A stretch of DNA of 64,000 nt from Streptomyces pacificus (GTDB taxonomy: Bacteria > Actinomycetota > Actinomycetes > Streptomycetales > Streptomycetaceae): assembly GCF_011766325.1 (NCBI RefSeq), contig NZ_BLLG01000005.1, forward strand, positions 62,001 through 126,000, given 5' to 3'. A program made the position numbers and the translations under genes. A model generated the notes under the pieces. That model had not been told where the DNA came from and made no database searches. It saw only the letters and a list, made by a program, of their open reading frames with translations. Each line of letters starts with the position of its first letter. Position 1 is the stretch's first letter. Of this stretch, positions 45,265 through 57,492 are shown in pieces.

Positions 45265-45379
45265 CACTTCCGGTCTCCACTGACCAGCCCGGAGTGCGCC
45301 TCGATGCGGGGACACAGACCTCGTCCGAGCCGCCACCTGTCGGTTTCCCGGCTATTGAACAGAAGGAGGTGGCACGGAC

Positions 45380-47003
45380 TTGCCCGAGACCCGACCACCG
45401 GTTCCCGCTGGACAGCGCGCCAGCTGGGACCCTCGCTTGCAGCCGTGCATCCCCGCCGTCGGCCTCGACGGGGCGACCGCGCACCACTCCCTGAGCGCGG
45501 TCTTCAACCGGGCCGACGAGCTGACCGCCCTCGACTGCGCCTCGCCGGGCGAGACAGTCGCCGTCATCGAGTATTTGTTGGCCATCTGCTTCGCCTCCGG
45601 TACCTGTCCATCCTCCGACGAGGACTGGAATGCCTGGATCCTTGGTGAAAGGCCCGTCGCACCGGCCGCCGAGTGGCTGCTGAAGCAACCAGCGGACTCC
45701 TGGGACCTGTTCCATCCCACGCATCCCCTGGTCCAGAATTCCGACCTGTCGAAGGATCTCCGCAAGAGCGGCACCGGAACCGCTCAGCTGATCATCGAGC
45801 ACTCCGGTGACTACAATCAGCACTTCGACCACCATCATCTCGAACGCGACAACCCTCTCCCGGCGGCGGACGCGTTCCGCGCCACCCTTACACAGCACGT
45901 CTACGGCCCTTACGGACGGGCACGCATGTCCGGGGGCGAGCTCGGCGCCAGGGTCACCAATCTCGCGGCGGGCCGTCTGACGGGCAGGATCCGGGTCGTC
46001 GCCCTGGGGAAGACGCTCGGTGAGACGCTGCGCCTGAACCTCTATCCGCCCGACGGACCGGGGCAGCCGCTCAACACCTCCTGGACCACGTCCGTCCTCG
46101 AGCAGCGCAGGTTCGAAGAGAAACGGAAGCCCCGGGCACCGCGGAGCTCTGCGGACCTGCACAGCGCCCTGGGGCGTTCCGTGCTGCTGCGTCCAGCACG
46201 CGGCCCACACGGGCAGATCACGGTCGACCGGGTCCTCATCGGCGCCGGTGAGGTGCTGGATCTCGACCCGGCGCGTCATCTTCAGGACGCCGTGTACAGC
46301 ACGACGACGAACGGCGTGTCCAAGCCCCTGTGGCCCTCGCCCAGCCGGGCCCTCTGGCAACAGGCCCATGCTCTGTACGGCGCCGTCAACGACGGCCGGG
46401 GCGGGATGTACGCGCGGCTGCGGTCCCTTCTCCCGTACCGGCGACCGGTGCCGGAGGGGCCGGCCGCGGAAACGCAGCAGGGTGCCCCGTACCATCTCTG
46501 GGCTGTCGGCCTCCTGGCCAACAAGACGCTCCCCGTCATCTGGACCCACGGCGCCTACCCCTATGCCCCGGGCATGGCCGCGCACCTCTACCGCGCGTCC
46601 CGATGCGGCTCCGACATCGCCGAATACCTGGCCCAGACCCTCAAGAACGCGGCGATCGTGGCCGCGGAGACCGCGTTCCCCGCCATGAGGGCCGCGGACG
46701 AGGTCGGTCAAGTGACACGTCTCGATGCCAGGTACGGCTTCTGGCCCGCAGCCGAGGACCCCTTCCTCGAACTGCTGGACGAGGTGGTCGACCAGGGGTT
46801 CGAGGACGACGACCCGGTGTCCGCTCCCTTGGTGGCCTACGCGCTGCAGTTGATCATCACGGCTCGCACCCGGTTGCTTCAGCTCCTCGACACCCTGCCA
46901 CCCGGCGACCGCTACAACCGAGCGCGGGCCCGGGCCGTACGGCTTTTCGAGGAGGCTGTGTCCGGCGACCGGGCCCCGGCCGAACTCCGAGGGGAGACAG
47001 CAC

Positions 47004-47011
<8 letters not shown>
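45380..47011 (+). CDS. cas8e: Type I-E Cascade large subunit Cas8e (Cse1/CasA)
   Basis: 543 aa from the TTG at 45380, AGGAGG at 45364-45369. Recognisable Cse1 pattern: SLSAVFNRADELTALDCASPGETVAVIEYLLA near the N-terminus, DSWDLFHPTHPLVQ, the central GYNQHFDHHH-like NQHFDHHHLERDN, and the C-terminal four-helix bundle (residues ~380-530). In I-E systems this subunit reads the PAM and recruits Cas3. No cas3 is present here, so the Cas3-docking surface may be free to contact another partner. First gene of a five-gene operon; overlaps the next start by 8 bases. Confidence 0.88.
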
Positions 47012-50608
<3,597 letters not shown>

Positions 50609-50712
50609 ACCACGGGGAGAACGGCACGAACCGGACGGCCGCTCGGTCGGACGGAACGACGTCGCGGAACAGCAGGCCAGGGCGCGACAGCACCGGACCT
50701 ACCGTGCACTCA

Positions 50713-50872
50713 GGATTGCGGGAGCAGTGGCGGTTCGCCTCGGCCCGCGGCGCGGACCTGCTCTGGCACATCAAGACGACCGCGGTCCTGCCCGTGCGCC
50801 AGGAAATCCCTGCCGGGTCCCACCTCTCCGACATCGTCGCAGCCAAGAATCGCACCGATCGAAGCCGAGGGC
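50713..50872 (+). pseudogene. Internal fragment of an IS4-type transposase
   Basis: In one frame the segment encodes GLREQWRFASARGADLLWHI, then KTTAVLPVRQEIPAGSHLSD and IVAAKNRTDRSRG. This matches the central part of IS4-family transposases, where the strand DLLWR(I/V)K and the LPDGSYLS turn precede the YREK region. Both ends of the transposase are missing and no IS ends are visible. The rest of 50609-50998 contains no gene. The relic marks past transposition immediately after cas6e. Confidence 0.6.
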
Positions 50873-50998
50873 GCGAACAGCCCAGAGCGGTGCGTCCGTG
50901 CTCCGCTCCCGGCCGGCGGGCCCGGGAGGTGACGGGCGTGCCCGTGGACTGAGTCCGGCCGCCGGCTCGGTGCCGGGGGCCTGGGCCTGAGGCTGGGC

Positions 50999-51241
50999 CT
51001 ACTCGCCCTTCGCCGGCTCGGCGCCGGTCCGGGACGCGGAGCGGGCAGTCGGGGCCGGCGCCGGGGCCTCCTCGAAGTCCACCCGGTTCATATGGCGGTT
51101 CATCGACTTCATCAGCAGCCAGACGCCGGCCGCCATCACCGCGAAGACGATGAACCCGAGGACGCCGGGCGTCACCTTGTTCTCGTCGAGCTCCTTGGCG
51201 AGAGGGACGAGGTGGGTCATCGCCAGGCCTGTGCTGCTCAT
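50999..51241 (-). CDS. Small single-span membrane protein next to mca
   Basis: 80 aa from the ATG at 51241 (AAGGAGCGACCG upstream). One clear membrane helix (GVLGFIVFAVMAAGVWLLM), then a short motif KSMNRHMNRVDFEEAP and an Ala/Pro-rich tail. It lies on the same strand as, and downstream of, the mycothiol S-conjugate amidase, with a gap of ~210 bp that contains a G/C-rich tract. I believe a similar small protein accompanies mca in other streptomycetes, but cannot check. Unknown function. Confidence 0.7.
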   Translation of the reverse strand: MSSTGLAMTHLVPLAKELDENKVTPGVLGFIVFAVMAAGVWLLMKSMNRHMNRVDFEEAPAPAPTARSASRTGAEPAKGE

Positions 51242-51407
51242 CGGTCGCTCCTTGGGTGGTGGTACCGACCATACCCGGGCGTCCGAGCCTTTCCGCCCCC
51301 TCCCCTCCCCCTCCCCTCCTCTTCCCTCCCTCACCCCACCCGGGCGCCGGGAGGAGGCGGAAAGGAGCGCGAGGGGGCGCCCCCGGGCGGCAGGGGGCGG
51401 GAAGGAG

Positions 51408-51432
51408 CGGGGCGGGGCGGGGGCGGGGGCGG
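51408..51432 (+). other. Predicted G-quadruplex tract
   Basis: Four runs of 4-5 guanines separated by single cytosines, followed by GG, in the gap between mca and the small membrane protein gene. A matching pyrimidine-rich tract (51298-51335) lies upstream. It may fold as a G-quadruplex in the plus strand. Confidence 0.5.
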
Positions 51433-51451
51433 AACCGGAAGAAGGACCGGT

Positions 51452-52333
51452 TCAGACGCTCTCGCGGACTCCGGCGAACAGATCGTCCTCGGGCAGTGAG
51501 GTGTCGACGAGGGACGTGACGAGCTCGTACTCCTCGGTCGGCCACACCTCCCGCTGGATCTCCATCGGAACGTGGAACCAGCCGCCGTCCGGGTCGATCT
51601 GGGTGGCGTGGGCGATCAGCGCCCGGTCGCGGGTCTCGAAGAAGTCACCGCACGGCACATAGGTGGTCAGGGTCCGCTCGGCCCGCTGGAACTCCTTCCA
51701 GCGCTCCAGCCACTCGCCGTACGGCGACTCCAGACCGCGCGCCAGCAGCGCTTCGTGGAGGGCGACGGTGCGCGGACGGTTGAAGCCCTGGTTGTAGTAG
51801 AGCTTCTGGGGCTGCCAGGCCGCTCCGTACGCCGACTCCGGGTACTTCTCGGTGTCCGCCGCGCCCTCGAAGGCCTCCATCGTGATCTTGTGGGTCATGA
51901 TGTGGTCGGGGTGCGGATAACCGCCGTTCTCGTCGTACGTGGTGATGACCTGCGGGCGGAAGGACCGGATCCTCCGCACCAGTTCGCCCGCCGCCTTGTC
52001 GACGTCCTCCAGGGCGAAGCAGCCCTCGGGCAGCGGGGGCAGCGGGTCGCCCTCCGGCAGGCCCGAGTCGACGAAGCCGAGCCACTCCTGCTTCACGCCC
52101 AGGATCGCGCGGGCCTCGTCCATCTCCTTGCGGCGTACCTCGTGGATGTTCTCCTGGATGTACCTGTCACCCTGGAGCTTGGGGTTGAGGACGGAGCCGC
52201 GCTCTCCTCCCGTGCAGGTCACGACCAGCACGTCCACCCCCTCGGACACGTACTTGGCCATCGTGGCCGCGCCCTTGCTCGACTCGTCGTCGGGGTGGGC
52301 GTGGACGGCCATCAGTCGCAGCTGCTCAGTCAA
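51452..52333 (-). CDS. mca: Mycothiol S-conjugate amidase Mca
   Basis: 293 aa from the TTG at 52333 (GAGG upstream), giving MTEQLRLMAVHAHPDDES; an ATG at 52360 is possible but less typical. LmbE/PIG-L fold with zinc-binding HAHPDDES (AHPDD) and the later GGYPHPDHIMTH histidines. WLGFVDSGLPEGDPLPPLP and the C-terminal WFHVPMEIQREVWPTEEYEL distinguish Mca from MshB. It cleaves mycothiol conjugates to GlcN-inositol and a mercapturic acid, a detoxification step specific to actinobacteria. Confidence 0.93.
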   Translation of the reverse strand: MTEQLRLMAVHAHPDDESSKGAATMAKYVSEGVDVLVVTCTGGERGSVLNPKLQGDRYIQENIHEVRRKEMDEARAILGVKQEWLGFVDSGLPEGDPLPPLPEGCFALEDVDKAAGELVRRIRSFRPQVITTYDENGGYPHPDHIMTHKITMEAFEGAADTEKYPESAYGAAWQPQKLYYNQGFNRPRTVALHEALLARGLESPYGEWLERWKEFQRAERTLTTYVPCGDFFETRDRALIAHATQIDPDGGWFHVPMEIQREVWPTEEYELVTSLVDTSLPEDDLFAGVRESV

Positions 52334-52371
52334 GACTCGATCCTCGGTGATGTGTCGCATCGGACGGCTTC

Positions 52372-52377
52372 TATAGT
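52372..52377 (+). promoter_or_regulatory. Candidate -10 box for the DUF4307 gene
   Basis: TATAGT about 55 bp before the DUF4307 ATG, in the mca divergent gap. The -35 region is not convincing. Confidence 0.35.
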
Positions 52378-52431
52378 GACGAAAACCGGGGGGCGAAAAT
52401 TCCGGCGTTCTTCGGAAAGGTGAGGACGATC

Positions 52432-52848
52432 ATGGGCGCGGCACGCGAGGGGCTTCCCGAGGGCCGTTACGGCCGCTCGGCGGACGAGCGTGCCGACCGC
52501 AGGCTCAAGATCATCGGCACGGTGCTCGGCGCCGGTTTCGTCGCCATGATCGCCTGGTTCGGCTACGACTACGTCAGCGGCCAGCGGATCAGTGCCGAGA
52601 TCATCAAGTTCGACGTCACGAGGGAGGACCGCGTCCAGGTGCACCTCGAGGTCCGGAAGGACGCCGAAGCCCAGGGCTACTGCACCCTGCGCTCGCGGGC
52701 CGAGGACGGCTCCGAGGTCGGCCGGCGCGACGTCCGCTTCGACATGCCCGAGGCGCGGGTGGACCAGGTCGTCACCGTGCGGACGACGGCGAAGGCGACG
52801 AGTGCCGAGCTTGTGGGGTGCACGGCGGACGACGGGCCCAAGGGCTGA
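52432..52848 (+). CDS. DUF4307 membrane-anchored protein
   Basis: 138 aa from the ATG at 52432 (GAGG just before); a GTG at 52420 is an alternative. N-terminal cytoplasmic segment LPEGRYGRSADERADRRLK, one membrane helix (IIGTVLGAGFVAMIAWFGY), then a small extracytoplasmic beta domain (VQVHLEVRKDAEAQGYCTLR, VVTVRTTAKATSAELVGCT) with two cysteines. This is the layout of DUF4307, an actinobacterial family next to mca and greA. Function unknown. Confidence 0.8.
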   Translation: MGAAREGLPEGRYGRSADERADRRLKIIGTVLGAGFVAMIAWFGYDYVSGQRISAEIIKFDVTREDRVQVHLEVRKDAEAQGYCTLRSRAEDGSEVGRRDVRFDMPEARVDQVVTVRTTAKATSAELVGCTADDGPKG

Positions 52849-53182
52849 CGCCTCCTCCCGGCCCCCGGCCTCGCCCCCCCGGCCCCGCCTGCGCCGTGCC
52901 GCCCCGGCCGGCACCCCGCGCCGACCGGCCCCACCAGGACCACCCAGACCATCCGGACCACCAGGACCACCAGGAACCGCCACCGCCCGGACCACCCGAA
53001 CCGCCCTGAACCGCCCCGGTCCACCGCGCCCCGCGCCGAGGACCGCGACGACGCGATTCGGGGGCTTTCGGTCCTCCCCCTCGCCGCCGCCAATTGTTAG
53101 GCTCGTGGTTTCGCCCACTCGTGGAGGTACATCCTTCTGGGTAGGGCGATGCTTTGTATCCCAGTACCTACGAGGAGCACCT
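52849..53182. repeat. 334-bp gap with short repeats and the greA promoter region
   Basis: From ~52915 to 53030 the plus strand is an imperfect 6-9-bp-period array of CCACCAGGA, CCGGACCA and CCGCC words. The following ~150 bp, somewhat less repetitive, should hold the greA promoter; I cannot place -35/-10 boxes with confidence. Confidence 0.6.
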
Positions 53183-53680
53183 GTGACCCAGACCAGCGAG
53201 AACGTCACCTGGCTCACCCAGGAGGCGTACAACCAGCTCAAGGCCGAGCTGGAGCACCTGTCTGGTCCCGCGCGCGTCGAGATCGCGAAGAAGATCGAGG
53301 CGGCCCGCGAGGAGGGCGACCTGCGGGAGAACGGCGGGTACCACGCGGCCAAGGAGGAGCAGGGCAAGCAGGAACTCCGGGTGCGCCAGCTGACCCAGCT
53401 GCTGGAGAAGGCGAAGGTCGGCGAGGCCCCGGCGGACAACGGCACGGTGGCCCCCGGCATGGTGGTGACGGTCGCCTTCGACGGTGACGAAAGCGACACC
53501 GAGACCTTCCTGCTCGCTTCCCGCGAGTACGCCTCGGGCGATATCTCGACGTACTCGCCGCAGTCCCCGCTCGGCGCCGGCGTGAACGGCAAGAAGATCG
53601 GCGAGGACGCCGAGTACGAGCTTCCCAACGGCAGGACGGCCATGGTGAGGATCCTCGAGGCCAAGCCGTACCAGAGCTGA
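53183..53680 (+). CDS. greA: Transcription elongation factor GreA
   Basis: 165 aa from the GTG at 53183 with GAGGAG at 53172-53177. N-terminal coiled coil (TWLTQEAYNQLKAELEHLSG, REEGDLRENGGYHAAKEEQG) with the acidic tip D/E pair that reaches into RNA polymerase, then the FKBP-like C-terminal domain (ISTYSPQSPLGAGVNGKKIGE). It rescues backtracked polymerase by stimulating transcript cleavage. Full length for the family and followed by a strong terminator. Confidence 0.95.
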   Translation: MTQTSENVTWLTQEAYNQLKAELEHLSGPARVEIAKKIEAAREEGDLRENGGYHAAKEEQGKQELRVRQLTQLLEKAKVGEAPADNGTVAPGMVVTVAFDGDESDTETFLLASREYASGDISTYSPQSPLGAGVNGKKIGEDAEYELPNGRTAMVRILEAKPYQS

Positions 53681-53715
53681 CGCACCGCGTCCCGCCGGCC
53701 CCGCGGACACCGGAG

Positions 53716-53746
53716 GGCCCCGGCAGCGATCGACGCTGCCGGGGCC
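53716..53746. terminator. Perfect 13-bp hairpin between greA and the ABC permease
   Basis: GGCCCCGGCAGCG (53716-53728) pairs with CGCTGCCGGGGCC (53734-53746), ATCGA loop. It lies between convergent stops and should act in both directions. Confidence 0.9.
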
Positions 53747-53776
53747 TTCCGCTACGGGTACGGGACCGCTCGGCGG

Positions 53777-54628
53777 TCAGACCGCCGAGCGGTACTTGCG
53801 CACCGCGAGGGTCCGGAACACCGCGATGATCACAATGGAGTAGATGATCGACGCGAGCACCGGGTGCTGCATGGGCCAGGCGTCGGACGCCGAGACGCCC
53901 GGGTTGCCGAAGAGTTCGCGGCAGGCCTGGACGGTGGCGCTGAAGGGGTTCCACTCCGCGATGGTCCGCAGCCACGGCGTCATCTTGCCGGAGTCCACGA
54001 ACGCGTTCGAGAGGAACGTCACCGGGAAGAGCCAGACCAGCCCGCCGGAGGTGGCCGCCTCGGGGGTGCGGACCGACAGGCCGATCAGCGCGCCGATCCA
54101 CGAGAAGGCGTAACCGAGCAGCAGCAGCAGGGCGAAGGCCGCGAGCGCCTTCGGCACACCCTCGTGGGTCCGCCAGCCGACGAGCAGGGCGACGACGGCG
54201 AGGACCACGACCGTGAGCGCGGTCTGCACCAGGTCGGCGAGCGTCCGGCCGGTCAGGACGGCGCCGCGTGTCATGGGCAGCGAGCGGAAGCGGTCGACGA
54301 GCCCCTTGTGCATATCGTCGGCGATGCCCGCCCCGGCGCCCGCGGTCGCGAACGTGACGGTCTGGGCGAAGATGCCCGCCATCAGGAACTCCCGGTAGAC
54401 GGACGGTGCCGTCGACTCGCCGATCTGCATGGATCCGCCGAACACGTAGCTGAACAGCACCACGAACATGATCGGCTGGACCATCCCGAAGACGATCATC
54501 TCCGGGATCCGGGTCATCCGGATCAGATTGCGCTTGGCGACGACGAGCGAGTCGTTCACCGACTGCACGATGCCGCCGCGCGGGCGGGGCGCTGCCACCC
54601 GCTCCGCCGATTCCTGGATGGTGGTCAC
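53777..54628 (-). CDS. ABC-2 type permease (DrrB-like)
   Basis: 283 aa from the GTG at 54628, which overlaps the stop of the ATPase gene (GTGA). Six membrane helices; the N-terminal cytoplasmic part VNDSLVVAKRNLIRMTRIPEMIVF and the ABC-2 signature region ADDMHKGLVDRFRSLPMTRGAVLTGRTLAD are typical of DrrB-type exporters. It forms the membrane half of a drug or lipid exporter with the upstream ATPase. Confidence 0.9.
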   Translation of the reverse strand: MTTIQESAERVAAPRPRGGIVQSVNDSLVVAKRNLIRMTRIPEMIVFGMVQPIMFVVLFSYVFGGSMQIGESTAPSVYREFLMAGIFAQTVTFATAGAGAGIADDMHKGLVDRFRSLPMTRGAVLTGRTLADLVQTALTVVVLAVVALLVGWRTHEGVPKALAAFALLLLLGYAFSWIGALIGLSVRTPEAATSGGLVWLFPVTFLSNAFVDSGKMTPWLRTIAEWNPFSATVQACRELFGNPGVSASDAWPMQHPVLASIIYSIVIIAVFRTLAVRKYRSAV

Positions 54629-55743
54629 TTCACGGCCTCCTTTCCGGCCTTGCGGTCCCTGCCCCGCCGGGCGGCCGGCACCTCGCCGCCGTCGTCCGGG
54701 CCCTTCTCGGCGCCTTCCTCGGCCCCCTCGACATGGCGGCCGGTCAGGGAGATGAAGACGTCGTCGAGGGTCGGGCGGCGCAGGCCGATGTCGTCGATCT
54801 CGATGCCGGCGGCGTCCAGTTCGCGGATCACCTCGGCGAGCAGCTTGGCCCCGCCGGTCACCGGCACCGTGAGCCTGCGGGTGTGCTCCTCCACCGCGAT
54901 GCCCCCCGGGGTGTCTCCCGGAGTGTCTCCCGCGATGCCGCCGCCCCGGCCGCTCCCCTGGCCGGCGCCCTCGGCCGGCCCCTCCGCGCCGAAGCGCCGG
55001 AGGATACGGCGGGCCGGGTCGATCTCGTCGGGGCGGTGGACGACGACCTCGACGCGCTCCCCGCCGGTCCGGGCCTTGAGCTGGTCCGCGGTGCCCCGGG
55101 CGATGACCTTGCCGTGGTCGACGACGCAGATGTCGTCGGCGAGGTGGTCCGCCTCCTCCAGGTACTGGGTGGTCAGCAGCAGGGTCGTACCGCCGCCGAC
55201 AAGCTCCTTGATGACCTCCCACAGGGCCTGGCGGTTGCGCGGGTCGAGGCCGGTCGTGGGCTCGTCCATGAACATCACGGGCGGGGAGACGACCAGCGCT
55301 GCGGCCAGGTCGAGACGGCGGCGCATACCGCCGGAGTAGGTCTTGGCCGGCCGGTCCGCCGCGTCGGCGAGGTTGAACCGCTCCAGCAGTTCCCCCGCCC
55401 TGGCCTTCGCGGCCTTCCCGGTCATCTGGTAGAGTCGGCCGACCATCTGCAGGTTCTCGCGGCCGGTGAGGTATTCGTCGACCGCGGCGAACTGGCCGGA
55501 GAGCCCGATCGAACGCCGGACTTCGTTGGGGTGCCGGAGGACGTCGACGCCCGCCACGACGGCCCTGCCGCTGTCGGGGCGGAGCAGGGTGGTCAGCACG
55601 CGCACGGCGGTGGTCTTGCCCGCGCCGTTCGGGCCGAGGAGGCCGAGGACGGTGCCCTCGGGAACGTCGAGATCAACTCCGTCCAGAGCCCGTACCTCGC
55701 CGAAGGTCTTGACCAGACCCTCGGCATAAATGGCGCCTGGCAT
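54625..55743 (-). CDS. ABC transporter ATP-binding protein, daunorubicin-resistance (DrrA) type
   Basis: 372 aa, ATG at 55743. Walker A GLLGPNGAGKTTAVRVLT, Q-loop, signature YSGGMRRRLDLAAAL, Walker B VMFMDEPTTGLDP and the H-loop region. The C-terminal DrrA extension (RRPTLDDVFISLTGRHVE) is present. A low-complexity insertion (GQGSGRGGGIAGDTPGDTPG) lies between the two, and the C-terminus is Glu/Gly/Lys-rich. It energises export through the downstream permease. An inverted repeat in the promoter suggests control by a TetR-type repressor not seen in this window. Confidence 0.92.
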   Translation of the reverse strand: MPGAIYAEGLVKTFGEVRALDGVDLDVPEGTVLGLLGPNGAGKTTAVRVLTTLLRPDSGRAVVAGVDVLRHPNEVRRSIGLSGQFAAVDEYLTGRENLQMVGRLYQMTGKAAKARAGELLERFNLADAADRPAKTYSGGMRRRLDLAAALVVSPPVMFMDEPTTGLDPRNRQALWEVIKELVGGGTTLLLTTQYLEEADHLADDICVVDHGKVIARGTADQLKARTGGERVEVVVHRPDEIDPARRILRRFGAEGPAEGAGQGSGRGGGIAGDTPGDTPGGIAVEEHTRRLTVPVTGGAKLLAEVIRELDAAGIEIDDIGLRRPTLDDVFISLTGRHVEGAEEGAEKGPDDGGEVPAARRGRDRKAGKEAVK

Positions 55744-56117
55744 GTGGGTACTCCCCCGTCAGGTGGTGGAATGGGTGGCGGTAGCGCTTACCGCCTGCTT
55801 ACTTCAGACGATCGCTGCGCAAGCCTAGGTTTCACCGAACGTCGGCGCAGGTGAATTTACGATCGGGACACGCCGTGACGCGCTGCATCGCGATGTGGCA
55901 GGGCGTACTGAGGAGCCGTGCGCCGCGACGCGCCCGCGGACCGCCCGGACACCCCGGTACGAGTGCTGTGCATCCGCACACATCCCCCGAGAAGCCCGTC
56001 CCCACCGCCAGCGGGGCCAGCCGGCCGCCCCCGCACCCCGCCACCCCCGCACTCCCTCTCCCCGCCCCCGGGGCTGGGCAGCCGCGCCCCGGCCGGCGCC
56101 CCGGCAGCACCCCTCTG
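55744..56117. promoter_or_regulatory. Promoter region of the ABC exporter with operator-like inverted repeat
   Basis: GGCGGTA (55777-55783) and TACCGCC (55789-55795) are perfect arms around GCGCT, about 35 bp before the ATPase ATG; TAAGC words recur on both sides. This fits a repressor operator. The remaining ~300 bp up to the ilvA stop show no gene; the far end is Pro/Ala-coding-looking GC sequence without an RBS. Confidence 0.45.
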
Positions 56118-57347
56118 TCAGCCGGTGACCTGGTAGCCCGACTCCCGGAGCGCCGCCGCCACCTCCGCGCAGTGCTCCGGGCCCTTCGTCTCGAGGTGGA
56201 GCTCCACCTCGACCTCCGTCAGGCCGAGCCGGGGATCGGTCCGCACATGCCCCACGTCCAGTACGTTCGCATCCGCCACCGACAGCACCCCCAGCAGGGT
56301 CGCCAGCGCGCCGGGCCGGTCCGGGAGGGGAAGCCGCAGGGACAGGTAGCGGCCCCCGGCGGCCATACCGTGCCGCAGGACGCGCTGCATCAGCAGCGGG
56401 TCCACATTGCCGCCCGACAGCACCGCCACGACCGGCCCCTGGTATGCCTCAGGGGCGTCCAGCAGCGCAGCGACGGGGCTCGCCCCCGCCGGTTCGACCA
56501 CCAGCTTGGCCCGCTCAAGACACAGCAGCAGCGCCGAGGAGAGCGCGTCCTCGGAGACCGTGCGCACCTCGTCGATCAGCTCCTCGACCAGCGTGTACGG
56601 GACGTCCCCCGGCCGCCCCACCCTGATGCCGTCCGCCATCGTCGCCGGGGACTCGATCGACACCGGCCGCCCCGCCGCGAGCGACGGAGGATAGGCGGCC
56701 GCCCCCTCCGCCTGGACCCCGATCAGCCTCACGTCGGGCCGCAGCGCCTTGACCGCGACCGCGATACCCGCGGCGAGACCGCCACCGCCCAGCCCGACGA
56801 CGACCGTCCGCACCTCCGGGCACTGCTCGAGGATCTCCAGCCCCACCGTGCCCTGCCCGGCGATGATGTCCGGATGGTCGAAGGGGTGGATGAAGACGGC
56901 ACCCGTTTCGTGCGCGTACTCCTGCGCCGCGGCCAGGGTCTCGTCGACGACATGCCCGTGCAGCCTCACATCGGCGCCGTAGTCGCGGGTCGCGGCGACC
57001 TTGGGCAGCGGGGCACCCCTCGGCATGAAGACCGTGGAGCGCACACCGAGCAGCGAGGAGGCGAGCGCGACGCCCTGCGCGTGGTTGCCCGCGGACGCCG
57101 CCACGACACCGGCGGCCCGCTCCTCGGGCCGCAGTCCGGAAATCCGCACATAGGCGCCGCGCAGCTTGAACGAACCCGTCCGCTGGAGGTTCTCGCACTT
57201 CAGGTGCACCGGGGAACCGACCAGGCCCGACAGGTGGCGGCTGCCCTCCATGGGCGTCAGCCGCGCGACCCCGGAGAGCATCTTCTGCGCCCCTCGCACG
57301 TCATCGAGGATGACGGGGTGGAAGGGGCCGGTGGTACGGAAGCTCAT
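56118..57347 (-). CDS. ilvA: Threonine dehydratase (ammonia-lyase) with ACT domain
   Basis: 409 aa from the ATG at 57347; the frame is open upstream without support. Fold-type II PLP enzyme: Schiff-base lysine in QRTGSFKLRGAYV, SAGNHAQGVALAS, the phosphate-binding glycine loop VVGLGGGGLAAG, and VVAVLSGGNVDPLL. Residues ~330-409 form one ACT domain (YLSLRLPLPDRPGALATLLG, EVEVELHLETKG). It deaminates threonine to 2-oxobutyrate. The single short ACT domain resembles the catabolic or TdcB-like actinobacterial form. Divergent from the MarR regulator. Confidence 0.9.
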   Translation of the reverse strand: MSFRTTGPFHPVILDDVRGAQKMLSGVARLTPMEGSRHLSGLVGSPVHLKCENLQRTGSFKLRGAYVRISGLRPEERAAGVVAASAGNHAQGVALASSLLGVRSTVFMPRGAPLPKVAATRDYGADVRLHGHVVDETLAAAQEYAHETGAVFIHPFDHPDIIAGQGTVGLEILEQCPEVRTVVVGLGGGGLAAGIAVAVKALRPDVRLIGVQAEGAAAYPPSLAAGRPVSIESPATMADGIRVGRPGDVPYTLVEELIDEVRTVSEDALSSALLLCLERAKLVVEPAGASPVAALLDAPEAYQGPVVAVLSGGNVDPLLMQRVLRHGMAAGGRYLSLRLPLPDRPGALATLLGVLSVADANVLDVGHVRTDPRLGLTEVEVELHLETKGPEHCAEVAAALRESGYQVTG

Positions 57348-57492
57348 GACAGCAGTCTCGCAGCTCAGCGGCCCCCGGGCGGCCCCGGGGAAACGGCCTC
57401 CACAGGTTTCCGAAGGGCCGGTACGCACCAGCCCGCCTCCGCGTACTCTTTCCCCCACCAACCGACCGCCGCACGAGAGAGCCCCCGCAGCC

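Noticed and set aside
45005..45379. A true CRISPR array next to the cas operon
   Set aside because: No identical 28-29-bp repeats at 60-61-bp spacing can be found here or elsewhere in the window. Only degenerate units are present and are reported as such.
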